Below, piece after piece: positions 39,987 to 52,155 of a stretch of 64,000 bases of DNA. The notes below the pieces were generated by a model. The model saw only the letters and a program-made list of their open reading frames with translations. It was not told the origin of the DNA and ran no database searches. The DNA is from Amaranthus tricolor (lineage: Eukaryota; Streptophyta; Magnoliopsida; Caryophyllales; Amaranthaceae). Within the stretch, counting starts at the first letter, position 1, and every line of letters begins with the position of its first letter. The stretch covers positions 14,089,783-14,153,782 of the forward strand of contig NC_080055.1 of NCBI RefSeq assembly GCF_026212465.1. The letters run 5' to 3'. The position numbers and the translations under genes were made by a program.

Positions 39987-42900
39987 GTTGCTATTTAGAG
40001 GGTTTTTAAGAGTATTTGGCACTTTTACGCATAAAATAGCTCAAACTTGGTTTGTTTTGCACGAAACATGGAACACAACAAAATTTGGTATATATTATTG
40101 TGTTGAAGTGGTTAGAATTTTAAATCATTGCTATATACAAGAAATTACGTGTTAAGTTGCGATTTTAAGTTTTTAATTCGTTTTTCGCACTTTTGCGCCT
40201 AAAGTAGCTCAAACTTGGTTTGTTTTGCACGAAACATGGCACACAACACTATTTGGTATATATTATTGTGTTGAAGTTGTTAGAATTGTAAATCTTATTC
40301 ATATGCTAGATATAACGTGTTAAGTTGCTATTTAAAGGGTTTTTAAGCGTATTTGGCACTTTTGCGCATAAAGGAGCTCAAACTTGGTTTGTTTTGCAAG
40401 TAACTTGGCAAACAACACTATTTGGTATATTTTGTTGTGTTTAAGTGGTTAGAATTGTAATTCATAGTCATATACAAGAAATTACGTGTTAAGTTGCGAT
40501 TTTAAGGGTTTTTTTTAAGCGTTTTTGGCACTTTTGCGCATAAAGTAACTCAAACTTTGTTTGTTTTGCACGAACATTGGCACACAACACTATTTGGCAT
40601 ATATTATTGTGTTGAAGTTCTTAGAATTGTAAATCATAGTCTTATGTTAGACATTACGTGTTAGGGTTGCAATTTTAAGGGTTTTTTAAGCGTTTAAGGC
40701 ACTTTTGCGCATAAAGTAGCTCCAACTTGGTTTGTTTTTCACGAAACATGGAACACAACACTATTTGGTATATATTATTGTGTTGAAGTGGTTAGAATTG
40801 TAAATCATAGCTATATACAAGATATTACGTGTTAAGTTGCGATTTTAAGTTTTTAATACATTTTTCGCACTTTTGCGCCTAAAGTAGCTCAAACTTGGTT
40901 TGTTTTGCAAGAAACATGGCAAACAACACTATTTGGTATATTTTGTTGTGTTGAAGTGATTAGAATTGTAATTCGTAGTCATATACTAGAAATTACGTGT
41001 TAAGTTGCGATTTTAAGTGTTTTTTAAGCGTTTTTGGCACTTTTGCGCATAAAGTAGCTCAAACCTGGTTTGTTTTGCACTAAAATTGGCACACAACACT
41101 ATTTGGTATATATTATTGTGTTGAAGTTGTTAGAATTGTAAATGATAGTCATATGCTAGACATTACGTGTTAGGTTGCAATTTTAAGGGTTTTTAAGCGT
41201 TTAAGGTATTTTTGCGCATAAAGTAGCTCCAACTTGGTTTGTTTTGCACGAAACATGGAACACAACACTATTTGGTATATATTATTGTGTTGAAGTGGTT
41301 AGAATTGTAAATCATAGCTATTTACTAGAAATTACGTGTTAAGTTGCGATTTTAGGTTTTTTATTCGTTTTTGGCACTTTTGCTCCTAAAGTAGCTCAAA
41401 CTTGGTTTGTTTTGCACGAAACTTGGTAAACACCACTATTTTGTATATTTTGTTGTGTTGAAGTGGTTAGAATTGTAAATCATAGTCATATACTAGAAAT
41501 TACGTGTTAAGCAGCGATTTTAAGGGTTTTTTAAGCGTTTTTTGCACTTTTGCGCATAAAGTAGCTCAAACTTGGTTTGTTTTGCACGAAACATGGCACA
41601 CAACACTATTTGGTATATATTATTGTGTTGAAGTGGTTAGAAGTTTAAATCATAGTCATATACTCGAAATTACGTGTTAAGTTGCGATTTTAAGCGTTTT
41701 TTAGCGATTTTTGCACTTTTGCGAATAAAGCCGCTCAAACTTGGTTTGTTTTGTACAAAACATGGCACACAACACTATTTGGTATATATTGTTGTGTTGA
41801 AGTGGTTAGAAGATTAAATCATAGTCATATACTAGAAATTACGTGTTATGTTGCAATTTTAAGGGTTTTTATTCATTTTTGGCACTTTTGCGCCTAAAGT
41901 AGCTCCAACTTGGTTTGTTTTGCATGAAACTTGGCAAACACCACTATTTGGTATATTTTGTTGTGTTGAAGTGGTTAGAATTGTAAATCATGGTCATATA
42001 CTAGAAATTACGTGTTAAGCTACGATTTTAAGGGTTTTTTGAGCGTTTTTGGCACTTTTGCGCACAAAGTAGCTCAAACTTGGTTTGTTTTGCATGAAAC
42101 TTGGCAAACACCAATATTTGGTATATTTTGTTGTGTTGAAGTGGTTAGAATTGTAAATCATAGTCATATATTAGAAATTACGTGTTAAGTTGCGATTTTA
42201 AGGGTTTTTTAAGCGTTTTTTTGCACTTTTGCGCATAAAGTAGCTTAAACTTGGTTTGTTTTGCACGAAACGTGGCACAAAACACTATTTGGTATATATT
42301 ATTGTGTTGAAGTTGTTATAATTGTAAACCATAGTCATATGCTGGACATCACGTGTTAGGTTGCGATTTTACGGGTTTTTAAGCGTTTAAGGCACTTTTG
42401 CGCATAAAGTAGCTGAAACTTGGTTTGTTTTGCACGAAACATGGAACACAACACTATTTGGTATATATTATTGTGTTGAAGTGGTTAGAATTTTAAATCC
42501 TAGCTTTATACTAGAAATTACGTGTTAAGTTGAGATTTTAGGGTTTTTTCTTCGTTTTTGACACTTTTGCGTGTTAAGTGTTTAGAATTTTAAATCATGG
42601 TCATATACTAGAAATTACGTGTTAAGTTTCGATTTTAAGGGTTTTTTAAGCGTTTTTTCCACTTTTGCGCATTAAGTAGATCAAACTTGGTTTGTTTTGC
42701 ACGAAACTTGGCAAACAACACTATTGGTATATTATGTTGTTTGAAAGTGGTTAGAATTGTAAATCATAGTCATATACTAGAAATTACGTGTTAAGTTTCG
42801 ATTTTAAGTTTTTGATTCGTTTTTCGCACTTTTGCGCCTAAAGTAGGTCAAACTTGGTTTGTTTTGCACGAAACTTGGTAAACCCCCACTATTTGGTATA

Positions 42901-43133
42901 TTTTGTTGTGTTGAAGTGGTTAGAACTGTAAATCATAGTCATATACTAGAAATTACGTGTTAATTTGCGATTTTAAGGGTTTTTTAAGCGTTTTTTGCAC
43001 TTTTGCGCATAAAATAACCCAAACTTGGTTTGTTTTGCACGAAACATGGCACACAACACTATTTGGTATATATTATTGTGTTGAAGTTGTTAGAATTGTA
43101 AATCATAGTCATATGCTAGATATTACGTGTTAA
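39987..43133 (+). repeat. 19-unit higher-order repeat, copy 2
   Basis: Same order of monomer variants as copy 1, including the stub monomer at about 42496-42594. Differences seen are very few. Many are homopolymer length changes, for example GTTAGGGTTGC versus GTTAGGTTGC near 40661. Confidence 0.92.
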
Positions 43134-46100
43134 GTTGCTATTTAAAGGGTTTTTAAGAGTATTTGGCACTTTTACGCATAAAATAGCTCAAACTTGGTTT
43201 GTTTTGCACGAAACATGGAACACAACAAAATTTGGTATATATTATTGTGTTGAAGTGGTTAGAATTTTAAATCATTGCTATATACAAGAAATTACGTGTT
43301 AAGTTGCGATTTTAAGTTTTTAATTCGTTTTTCGCACTTTTGCGCCTAAAGTAGCTCAAACTTGGTTTGTTTTGCACGAAACATGGCACACAACACTATT
43401 TGGTATATATTATTGTGTTGAAGTTGTTAGAATTGTAAATCTTATTCATATGCTAGATATAACGTGTTAAGTTGCTATTTAAAGGGTTTTTAAGCGTATT
43501 TGGCACTTTTGCGCATAAAGGAGCTCAAACTTGGTTTGTTTTGCAAGTAACTTGGCAAACAACACTATTTGGTATATTTTGTTGTGTTTAAGTGGTTAGA
43601 ATTGTAATTCATAGTCATATACAAGAAATTACGTGTTAAGTTGCGATTTTAAGGGTTTTTTTTAAGCGTTTTTGGCACTTTTGCGCATAAAGTAACTCAA
43701 ACTTTGTTTGTTTTGCACGAACATTGGCACACAACACTATTTGGCATATATATTGTGTTGAAGTTCTTAGAATTGTAAATCATAGTCTTATGTTAGACAT
43801 TACGTGTTAGGTTGCAATTTTAAGGGTTTTTAAGCGTTTAAGGCACTTTTGCGCATAAAGTAGCTCCAACTTGGTTTGTTTTTCACGAAACATGGAACAC
43901 AACACTATTTGGTATATATTATTGTGTTGAAGTGGTTAGAATTGTAAATCATAGCTATATACCAAGATATTACGTGTTAAGTTGCGATTTTAAGTTTTTA
44001 ATACATTTTTCGCCACTTTTGCGCCTAAAGTAGCTCAAACTTGGTTTGTTTTGCAAGAAACATGGCAAACAAACACTATTTGGTATATTTTGTTGTGTTG
44101 AAGTGATTAGAATTGTAATTCGTAGTCATATACTAGAAATTACGTGTTAAGTTGCGATTTAAGTGTTTTTTAAGCGTTTTTGGCACTTTTGCGCATAAAG
44201 TAGCTCAAACCTGGTTTGTTTTGCACTAAAATTGGCACACAACACTATTTGGTATATATTATTGTGTTGAAGTTGTTAGAATTGTAAATGATAGTCATAT
44301 GCTAGACATTACGTGTTAGGTTGCAATTTTAAGGGTTTTTAAGCGTTTAAGGTATTTTTGCGCATAAAGTAGCTCCAACTTGGTTTGTTTTGCACGAAAC
44401 ATGGAACACAACACTATTTGGTATATATTATTGTGTTGAAGTGGTTAGAATTGTAAATCATAGCTATTTACTAGAAATTACGTGTTAAGTTGCGATTTTA
44501 GGTTTTTTATTCGTTTTTGGCACTTTTGCTCCTAAAGTAGCTCAAACTTGGTTTGTTTTGCACGAAACTTGGTAAACACCCACTATTTTGTATATTGTGT
44601 TGTGTTGAAGTGGTTAGAATTGTAAATCATAGTCATATACTAGAAATTACGTGTTAAGCAGCGATTTTAAGGGTTTTTTAAGCGTTTTTTGCACTTTTGC
44701 GCATAAAGTAGCTCAAACTTGGTTTGTTTTGCACGAAACATGGCACACAACACTATTTGGTATATATTATTGTGTTGAAGTGGTTAGAAGTTTAAATCAT
44801 AGTCATATACTCGAAATTACGTGTTAAGTTGCGATTTTAAGCGTTTTTTAGCGATTTTTGCACTTTTGCGAATAAAGCCGCTCAAACTTGGTTTGTTTTG
44901 TACAAAACATGGCACACAACACTATTTGGTATATATTGTTGTGTTGAAGTGGTTAGAAGATTAAATCATAGTCATATACTAGAAATTACGTGTTATGTTG
45001 CAATTTTAAGGGTTTTTATTCCTTTTTGGCACTTTTGCGCCTAAAGTAGCTCCAACTTGGTTTGTTTTGCATGAAACTTGGCAAACACCACTATTTGGTA
45101 TATTTTGTTGTGTTGAAGTGGTTAGAATGTTAAATCATGGTCATATACTAGAAATTACGTGTTAAGCTCCGATTTTAAGGGTTTTTTGAGCGTTTTTGGC
45201 ACTTTTGCGCACAAAGTAGCTCAAACTTGGTTTGTTTTGCATGAAACTTGGCAAACACCAATATTTGGTATATTTTGTTGTGTTGAAGTGGTTAGAATTG
45301 TAAATCATAGTCATATATTAGAAATTACGTGTTAAGTTGCGATTTTAAGGGTTTTTTAAGCGTTTTTTGCACTTTTGCGCATAAAGTAGCTTAAACTTGG
45401 TTTGTTTTGCACGAAACGTGGCACAAAACACTATTTGGTATATATTATTGTGTTGAAGTTGTTATAATTGTAAACCATAGTCATATGCTAAACATCACGT
45501 GTTAGGTTGCGATTTTACGGGTTTTTAAGCGTTTAAGGCACTTTTGCGCAATAAAGTAGCTGAAACTTGGTTTGTTTTGCACGAAACATGGAACACAACA
45601 CTATTTGGTATATATTATTGTGTTGAAGTGGTTAGAATTTTAAATCCTAGCTTTATACTAGAAATTACGTGTTAAGTTGAGATTTTAGGTTTTTTCTTCG
45701 TTTTTGACACTTTTGCGTGTTAAGTGTTTAGAATTTTAAATCATGGTCATATACTAGAAATTACGTGTTAAGTGTTCGATTTTAAGGGTTTTTAAGCGTT
45801 TTTTCCACTTTGCGCATTAAGTAGATCAAACTTGGTTTGTTTTGCACGAAACTTGGCAAACAACACTATTGGTATATTATGTTGTTTGAAGTGGTTAGAA
45901 TTGTAAATCATAGTCATATACTAGAAATTACGTGTTAAGTTTCGATTTTAAGTTTTTGATTCGTTTTCGCACTTTTGCGCCTAAAGTAGGTCAAACTTGG
46001 TTTGTTTTGCACGAAACTTGGTAAACCCCACTATTTGGTATATTTTGTTGTGTTGAAGTGGTTAGAACTGTAAATCATAGTCATATACTAGAAATTACGT

Positions 46101-46275
46101 GTTAATTTGCGATTTTAAGGGTTTTTTAAGCGTTTTTTGCACTTTTGCGCATAAAATAACTCAAACTTGGTTTGTTTTGCACGAAACATGGCACACAACA
46201 CTATTTGGTATATATTATTGTGTTGAAGTTGTTAGAATTGTAAATCATAGTCATATGCTAGATATTACGTGTTAA
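43134..46275 (+). repeat. 19-unit higher-order repeat, copy 3
   Basis: Same order again, with the stub near 45638-45735. Single-base differences cluster in homopolymers (CGCCACTTTTGCG near 44011, ACACCCACTATTTTG near 44576). Confidence 0.92.
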
Positions 46276-47990
46276 GTTGCTATTTAAAGGGTTTTTAAGA
46301 GTATTTGGCACTTTTACGCATAAAATAGCTCAAACTTGGTTTGTTTTGCACGAAACATGGAACACAACAAAATTTGGTATATATTATTGTGTTGAAGTGG
46401 TTAGAATTTTAAATCATTGCTATATACAAGAAATTACGTGTTAAGTTGCGATTTTAAGTTTTTAATTCGTTTTTCGCACTTTTGCGCCTAAAGTAGCTCA
46501 AACTTTGTTTGTTTTGCACGAAACATGGCACACAACACTATTTGGTATATATTATTGTGTTGAAGTTGTTAGAATTGTAAATCTTATTCATATGCTAGAT
46601 ATAACGTGTTAAGTTGCTATTTAAAGGGTTTTTAAGCGTATTTGGCACTTTTGCGCATAAAGTAGCTCAAACTTGGTTTGTTTTGCAAGAAACATGGCAA
46701 ACAACACTATTTGGTATATTTTGTTGTGTTGAAGTGATTAGAATTGTAATTCGTAGTCATATACTAGAAATTACGTGTTAAGTTGCGATTTTAAGTGTTT
46801 TTTAAGCGTTTTTGGCACTTTTGCGCATAAAGTAGCTCAAACATGGTTTGTTTTGCACTAAAATTGGCACACAACACTATTTGGTATATATTATTGTGTT
46901 GAAGTTGTTAGAATTGTAAATGATAGTCATATGCTAGACATTACGTGTTAGGTTGCAATTTTTAAGGGTTTTTAAGCGTTTAAGGTATTTTTGCGCATAA
47001 AGTAGCTCCAACTTGGTTTGTTTTTGCACGAAACATGGAACACAACACTATTTGGTATATATTATTGTGTTGAAGTGGTTAGAATTGTAAATCGTAGCTA
47101 TTTACTAGAAATTACGTGTTAAGTTGCGATTTTAGGTTTTTTATTCGTTTTTGGCACTTTTGCTCCTAAAGTAGCTCAAACTTGGTTTGTTTGCACGAAA
47201 CTTGGTAAACACCACTATTTTGTATATTTTGTTGTGTTGAAGTGGTTAGAATTGTAAATCATAGTCATATACTAGAAATTACGTGTTAAGCAGCGATTTT
47301 AAGGGTTTTTTAAGCGTTTTTTGCACTTTTGCGCATAAAGTAGCTCAAACTTGGTTTGTTTTGCACGAAACTTGGCACACAACACTATTTGGTATATATT
47401 ATTGTGTTGAAGTGGTTAGAAGTTTAAATCATAGTCATATACTCGAAATTACGTGTTATGTTGCGATTTTAAGCGTTTTTAGCGATTTTTTGCACTTTTG
47501 CGCATAAAGCCGCTCAAACTTGGTTTGTTTTGTACAAATATGGCACACAACACTATTTGGTATATATTATTGTGTTGAAGTGGTTAGAAAATTAAATCAT
47601 AGTCATATACTAGAAATTACGTGTTATGTTGCATATTTAAGGGTTTTTATTCGTTTTTGGCACTTTTGTGCCTAAAATAGCTCAAACTTGCTTTTTTTTG
47701 CATGAAACTTGGCAAACACCACTATTTGGTATATTTTGTTGTGTTGAAGTGGTTAGAATGAAAATCATGGTCATATACTAGAAATTACGTGTTAAGCTGC
47801 GATTTTGAGGGTTTTTTGAGCGTTTTTGGAACTTTTGCGCATAAAGTAGCTCAAACTTGGTTTGTTGTGCATGAAACTTGGCAAACACCAATATTTCGTA
47901 TATTTTGTTGTGTTGAAGTGGTAAAAATTGTAAATCATAGTCATATATTAGAAATTACGTGTTAAGTTGCGATTTTAAGGGTTTTTAAAG
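46276..47990 (+). repeat. 19-unit higher-order repeat, copy 4, with internal deletion of three monomers
   Basis: Starts like the other copies. At about 46655-46670 the third monomer continues directly into the tail of the sixth (GCAAGAAACATGGCAAACAAC then GAAGTGATTAG). Three monomers, about 510 bp, are missing and the phase is kept, as expected from unequal exchange between monomers. It follows the unit to about monomer 14, with increasing divergence from about 47460, then leaves it near 47990. Confidence 0.85.
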
Positions 47991-50744
47991 CGTTTTTTGC
48001 ACTTTTGCGCATAAAGTAGCTCAAACTTGGTTTTTTTTGCACGAACATGGCACAAACCACTATTTGGTATATATTATTGTGTTGAAATTTTGAGAATTCT
48101 AAATCATGGTCATATCTTAGATATTATGTGTTAAGTTGCTATTTAAAGGGTTTTTAAGCGTATTTGGCACTTTTGCGCATAAAATAGCTCAAACTTGGTT
48201 TGTTTTGCAAGAAACTTGGCAAACAACACTATTTGGTATATTTTGTGTGTTGTAGTGGTTAGAATTGTAATTCATAGTCATATACTAGAAATTACGTGTT
48301 AAGTTGCGATTTTAAGGGTTTTTTAGAGCGTTTTTTGGCACTTTTGCGCATAAAGTAGCTCAAACTTGGTTTGTTTTGCACGAAACATGAGACACAACAC
48401 TATTTGGTATATATTATTGTATTGAAGTGGTTAGAAGTTTAAATCATAGTCATATACTAGAAATTACGTGTAAAGTTGCGATTTTAAGCGTTATTTAGCG
48501 ATTTTTGCACTTTTGCGCATAAAGCCGCTCAAACTTGGTTTGTTTTGTACAAAACTTGGCAATCGACACTATTTTGTATATATTATTGTGTTGAAGTGGT
48601 TATAAGTTTAAATTTTAGTCATATACTAGAAATTTCGTGTGAAGTTGCGATTTTAAGGGTTTTTATTCGTTTTTGGCACTTTTGCACCTAAAGTAGCTCA
48701 AACATGGTTTGTTTTGCACGAAACTTGACAAACACCACTATTTGGTATATTTTGTTGTGTTGAAGTGGTTAGAATTGTAAATCATAGTCACATACTAGAA
48801 ATTACGTGTTAAGTTGCGATTCTAAGGGTTTCTTAAGCGTTTTTTTGCACTTTTACACATAAAGTAGATCAAATTTGGTTTGTTTTGCACGAAACATGGC
48901 ACACAACACTATGTGGTATATATTATTGTGTTTAAGTTGTTAGAATTGTAAATCATAGTCATATACTAGAAATTACGTGTCAAGTTCCGATTTTAAGAGT
49001 TTTTAAAGCGTTTTTGGCACTTTTGCGCATAAAGTAGCTCAAACTTGGTTTGTTTTGCACGAAACTTGGCACAAAACACTATTTGGTATATGTTATTGTG
49101 TTGAAGTTGTTATAATTGTAAACCATAGTCATATGCTGGACATCACGTGTTAGGTTGCGATTTTACGGGTTTTTAAGCGTTTAAGGCACTTTTGCGCATA
49201 AAGTCGCTCAAACTTGGTTTATTTTGCACGAAACATGGAACACAACACTATTTGGTATATAATATTTTGTTGAAGTGGTTAGAATTGTAAATCATAGCTG
49301 TATAAAAGAAAGTACGTGTTAAGTTGCGATTTTAAGTTTTTAATTCGTTTTTCGCACTTTTGCGCCTAAAGTAGCTCAAACTTGGTTTGTTTTGCACGAA
49401 ACTTGGTAAACACCGCTATTTGGTATATTTTGTTGTGTTGAAGTGGTAAGAATTTTAAATCATAGTCATATACTTGAAATAACGTGTTAAGTTTCGATTT
49501 TAAGGGTTTTTTAAGTGTTTTTTGCACTTTTGCGCATAAAGTAGCTCAAACTTGGTTTGTTTTGCACGAAACATGGCACACAACACTATTTGGTATATAT
49601 TACTGTGTTGAAGTTGTTAGAATTGTAAATCATAGTCATATGCTAGATATTACGTGTTAAGTTGCTATTTAAAGGGTTTTTAAGCGTATTTGGCACTTTT
49701 GCGTATAAAATAGCTCAAACTTGGTTTGTTTTGCAAGAAACTTAGCAAACAACACTCTTTGGTATATTTTGTTGTGTTGAAGTGGTTAGAATTGTAATTC
49801 ATAGTCATATACTAGAAATTACATGTTAAGTTGCGATTTTAAGGGTTTTTTTAAGCGTTTTTGGCAGTTTTGCGCATAATGTAGCTCAAACTTGGTTTGT
49901 TTTGCACGAAAATTGGCAAACAACACTATTTGGTATATATTATTGTGTTGAAGTTGTTAGAATTGTAAATCATAGTCATATGCTAGACATTACGTGTTAG
50001 GTTGCAATTTTAAGGGTTTTTAAGCGTTTAAGGCACTTTTGCGCATAAAGTAGCTCCAACTTGGTTTGTTTTGCTCGAAACATGGAACACAACACTATAT
50101 GGTATATATTATTGTGTTGAAGTGGTTAGAATTGTAAATCATAGCTATTTACTAGAAATTACCTGTTAAGTTGCGATTTTAGGTTTTTTATTCGTTTTTG
50201 GCACCTTTGCGCCTAAAGTAGCTCAAACTTGGTTTGTTTTGCACGAAACTTGGTAAACACCACTATTTGGTATATTTTGTTGTGTTGAAGTGGTTAGAAT
50301 TGTAAATCATAGTCATATACGAGTAATTACACGTTAAGTTGCGGTTTTAAGGTTTTTTTAAGCGTTTTTGGCACTTTTGCGCATAAAGTAGCTCAAACTT
50401 GGTTTGTGTTGCACGAAACTTGGCAAACACCACTATTTGGTATATTGTGTTGTGTTGAAGTGGTTAGAATTGTAAATCGTAGTCATATACTAGAAATTAA
50501 GTGTTAAGCTGCGATTTTAAGGTTTTTTGAGCGTTTTTGGCACTTTTGCGCATAAAGTAGCTCAAACTTGGTTTGTTTTGCACGAAACTTGGCACACAAC
50601 AATATTTGGTATATATTATTGTGTTGAAGTGGTTAGAAGTTTAAATCATAGTCATATACTAGAAATTACGTGTTAAGTTGCAATTTTAAGCGTTTTTTAG
50701 CGATTTTTGCACTTTTGCGCATAAAGCCGCTCAAACTTGGTTTG
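47991..50744 (+). repeat. Satellite array, forward sense, no clear higher-order order
   Basis: About 16 monomers with variants related to the 19-unit repeat but in a different order; for example 49661-50160 resembles monomers 1, 4, 8 and 9 of the repeat. No gene or insertion is seen. Confidence 0.9.
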
Positions 50745-52155
50745 TTTTGTACGAAACTTGGCACAGAATACGATTTGGTATATATTATAGTGTTGAAGTG
50801 GTTAGAAGTTTAAATCATAGTCATATACTAGAAATTACGTGTTAAGTTTCGATTATAATGGTTTTTATTCGTTTTTGGCACTTTTGCGCCTAAAGTAACT
50901 TGGTTTGTTTTGCAAGAAACTTGGCAAACACCACTATTTGGTATATTTTGTTGTGTTAAAGTGGTTAGAATTGTAAATCATAGTCACATACTAGAAATTA
51001 CGTGTTAAGTTGCGATTGTAAGGGTTTCTTAAGCGTTTTTTGCACTTTTGCGCATAAAGTAGATCAAATTTGGTTAGTTTTGCACGAAACATGGCACACA
51101 ACACTATGTGGTATATATTATTGTGTTTAAGTTTTTCGAATTGTAAATCATAGTCATATACTAGAAATTACGTGCTAAGTTCTCATTTTAAGGGTTTTTT
51201 AAGCGTTTTTGGCACTTTGGCTCATAAAGTAACTCAAACTTGGTTTGTTTTGCACGAAACTTGGCACAAAACATTATTTGGTATATATTATTGTGTTGAA
51301 CTTGTTATAATTGTAAACCATAGTCATGTGCAGGACATCACGTGTTAGGTTGCGATTTTACGGGTTTTTTAGCGTTTAAGGCACTTTTGCGCATAAAGTA
51401 GCTCAAACTTGGTTTGTTTTGCACGAAACAAGGAACACAACACGATTTGGTATATATTATTGTGTTGAAGTGGTTAGAATTCTAAATCATAGCTATATAC
51501 TAGAAACTTGGTTTGTTTTGGCACTTTTAATTCGTTTTTGGCACTTTTGCGCCTAAAGTAGCTCAAACTTGGTTTGTTTTGCACGAAACTTGGTAAACAC
51601 CACTAATTGGTATATTTTGTTGTGTTGAAGTAGTTAGAATTGTAAATCATATTCATATACTAGAAATTACGTGTTAAGTTGCGATTTTAAGGGTTTTTTA
51701 AGTGTTTTTTTGCACTTTTGCGCCTAAAGTAGCTCAAACTTGGTTTGTTTTGCACGAAACATGGCACACAACACTATTTGGTATATATTATTGTGTTGAA
51801 GTTGTAAGAATTGTAAATCATATTCATATGCTAGATATTACGTGTTAAGTTGCTATTTAAAGGGTTTTTAAGCGTATTTGGCACTTTTGTGCATAAAGGA
51901 GCTCAAACTTGGTATGTTTTGCAAGAAACTTGGCAAACAACACTATTTGGTATATTTTGTTGTGTTTAAGTGGTTAGAATTGTAATTCATAGTCATATAC
52001 TAGAAATTACGTGTTAAGTTGCGATTTTAAGGGTTTTTTTTAAGCGTTTTTGGCACTTTTGCGCATAAAGTAACTCAAACTTGGTTTGTTTTGCACGAAA
52101 ATTGGCAAACAACACTATTTGGTATATATTATTGTGTTGAAGTTGTTAGAATTGT
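50745..52155 (+). repeat. Satellite duplication block X, copy 1
   Basis: Pairs with 54292-55717: GCACAGAATACGATTTGG occurs at 50761 and 54308 (offset 3,547) and CACTAATTGGTATAT at 51601 and 55163 (offset 3,562). The offset grows because copy 1 has a rearranged monomer at about 51500-51535, where AAACTTGGTTTGTTTTGG and CACTTTTAATTCG replace the usual ATTACGTGTTAAGTTGCGATT. Confidence 0.85.

Noticed and set aside
47283..47507. Short open frames with a recurring HKVAQTWFVLHETW peptide (also near 12025, 19524, 34595, 35248, 38660, 53183, 60802, 62749)
   Set aside because: They are the same satellite monomer read in one frame. The period of about 170 bp is not a multiple of three, so the frame is lost each unit, and stops or indels break it in most monomers. 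No codon-like constraint is visible.
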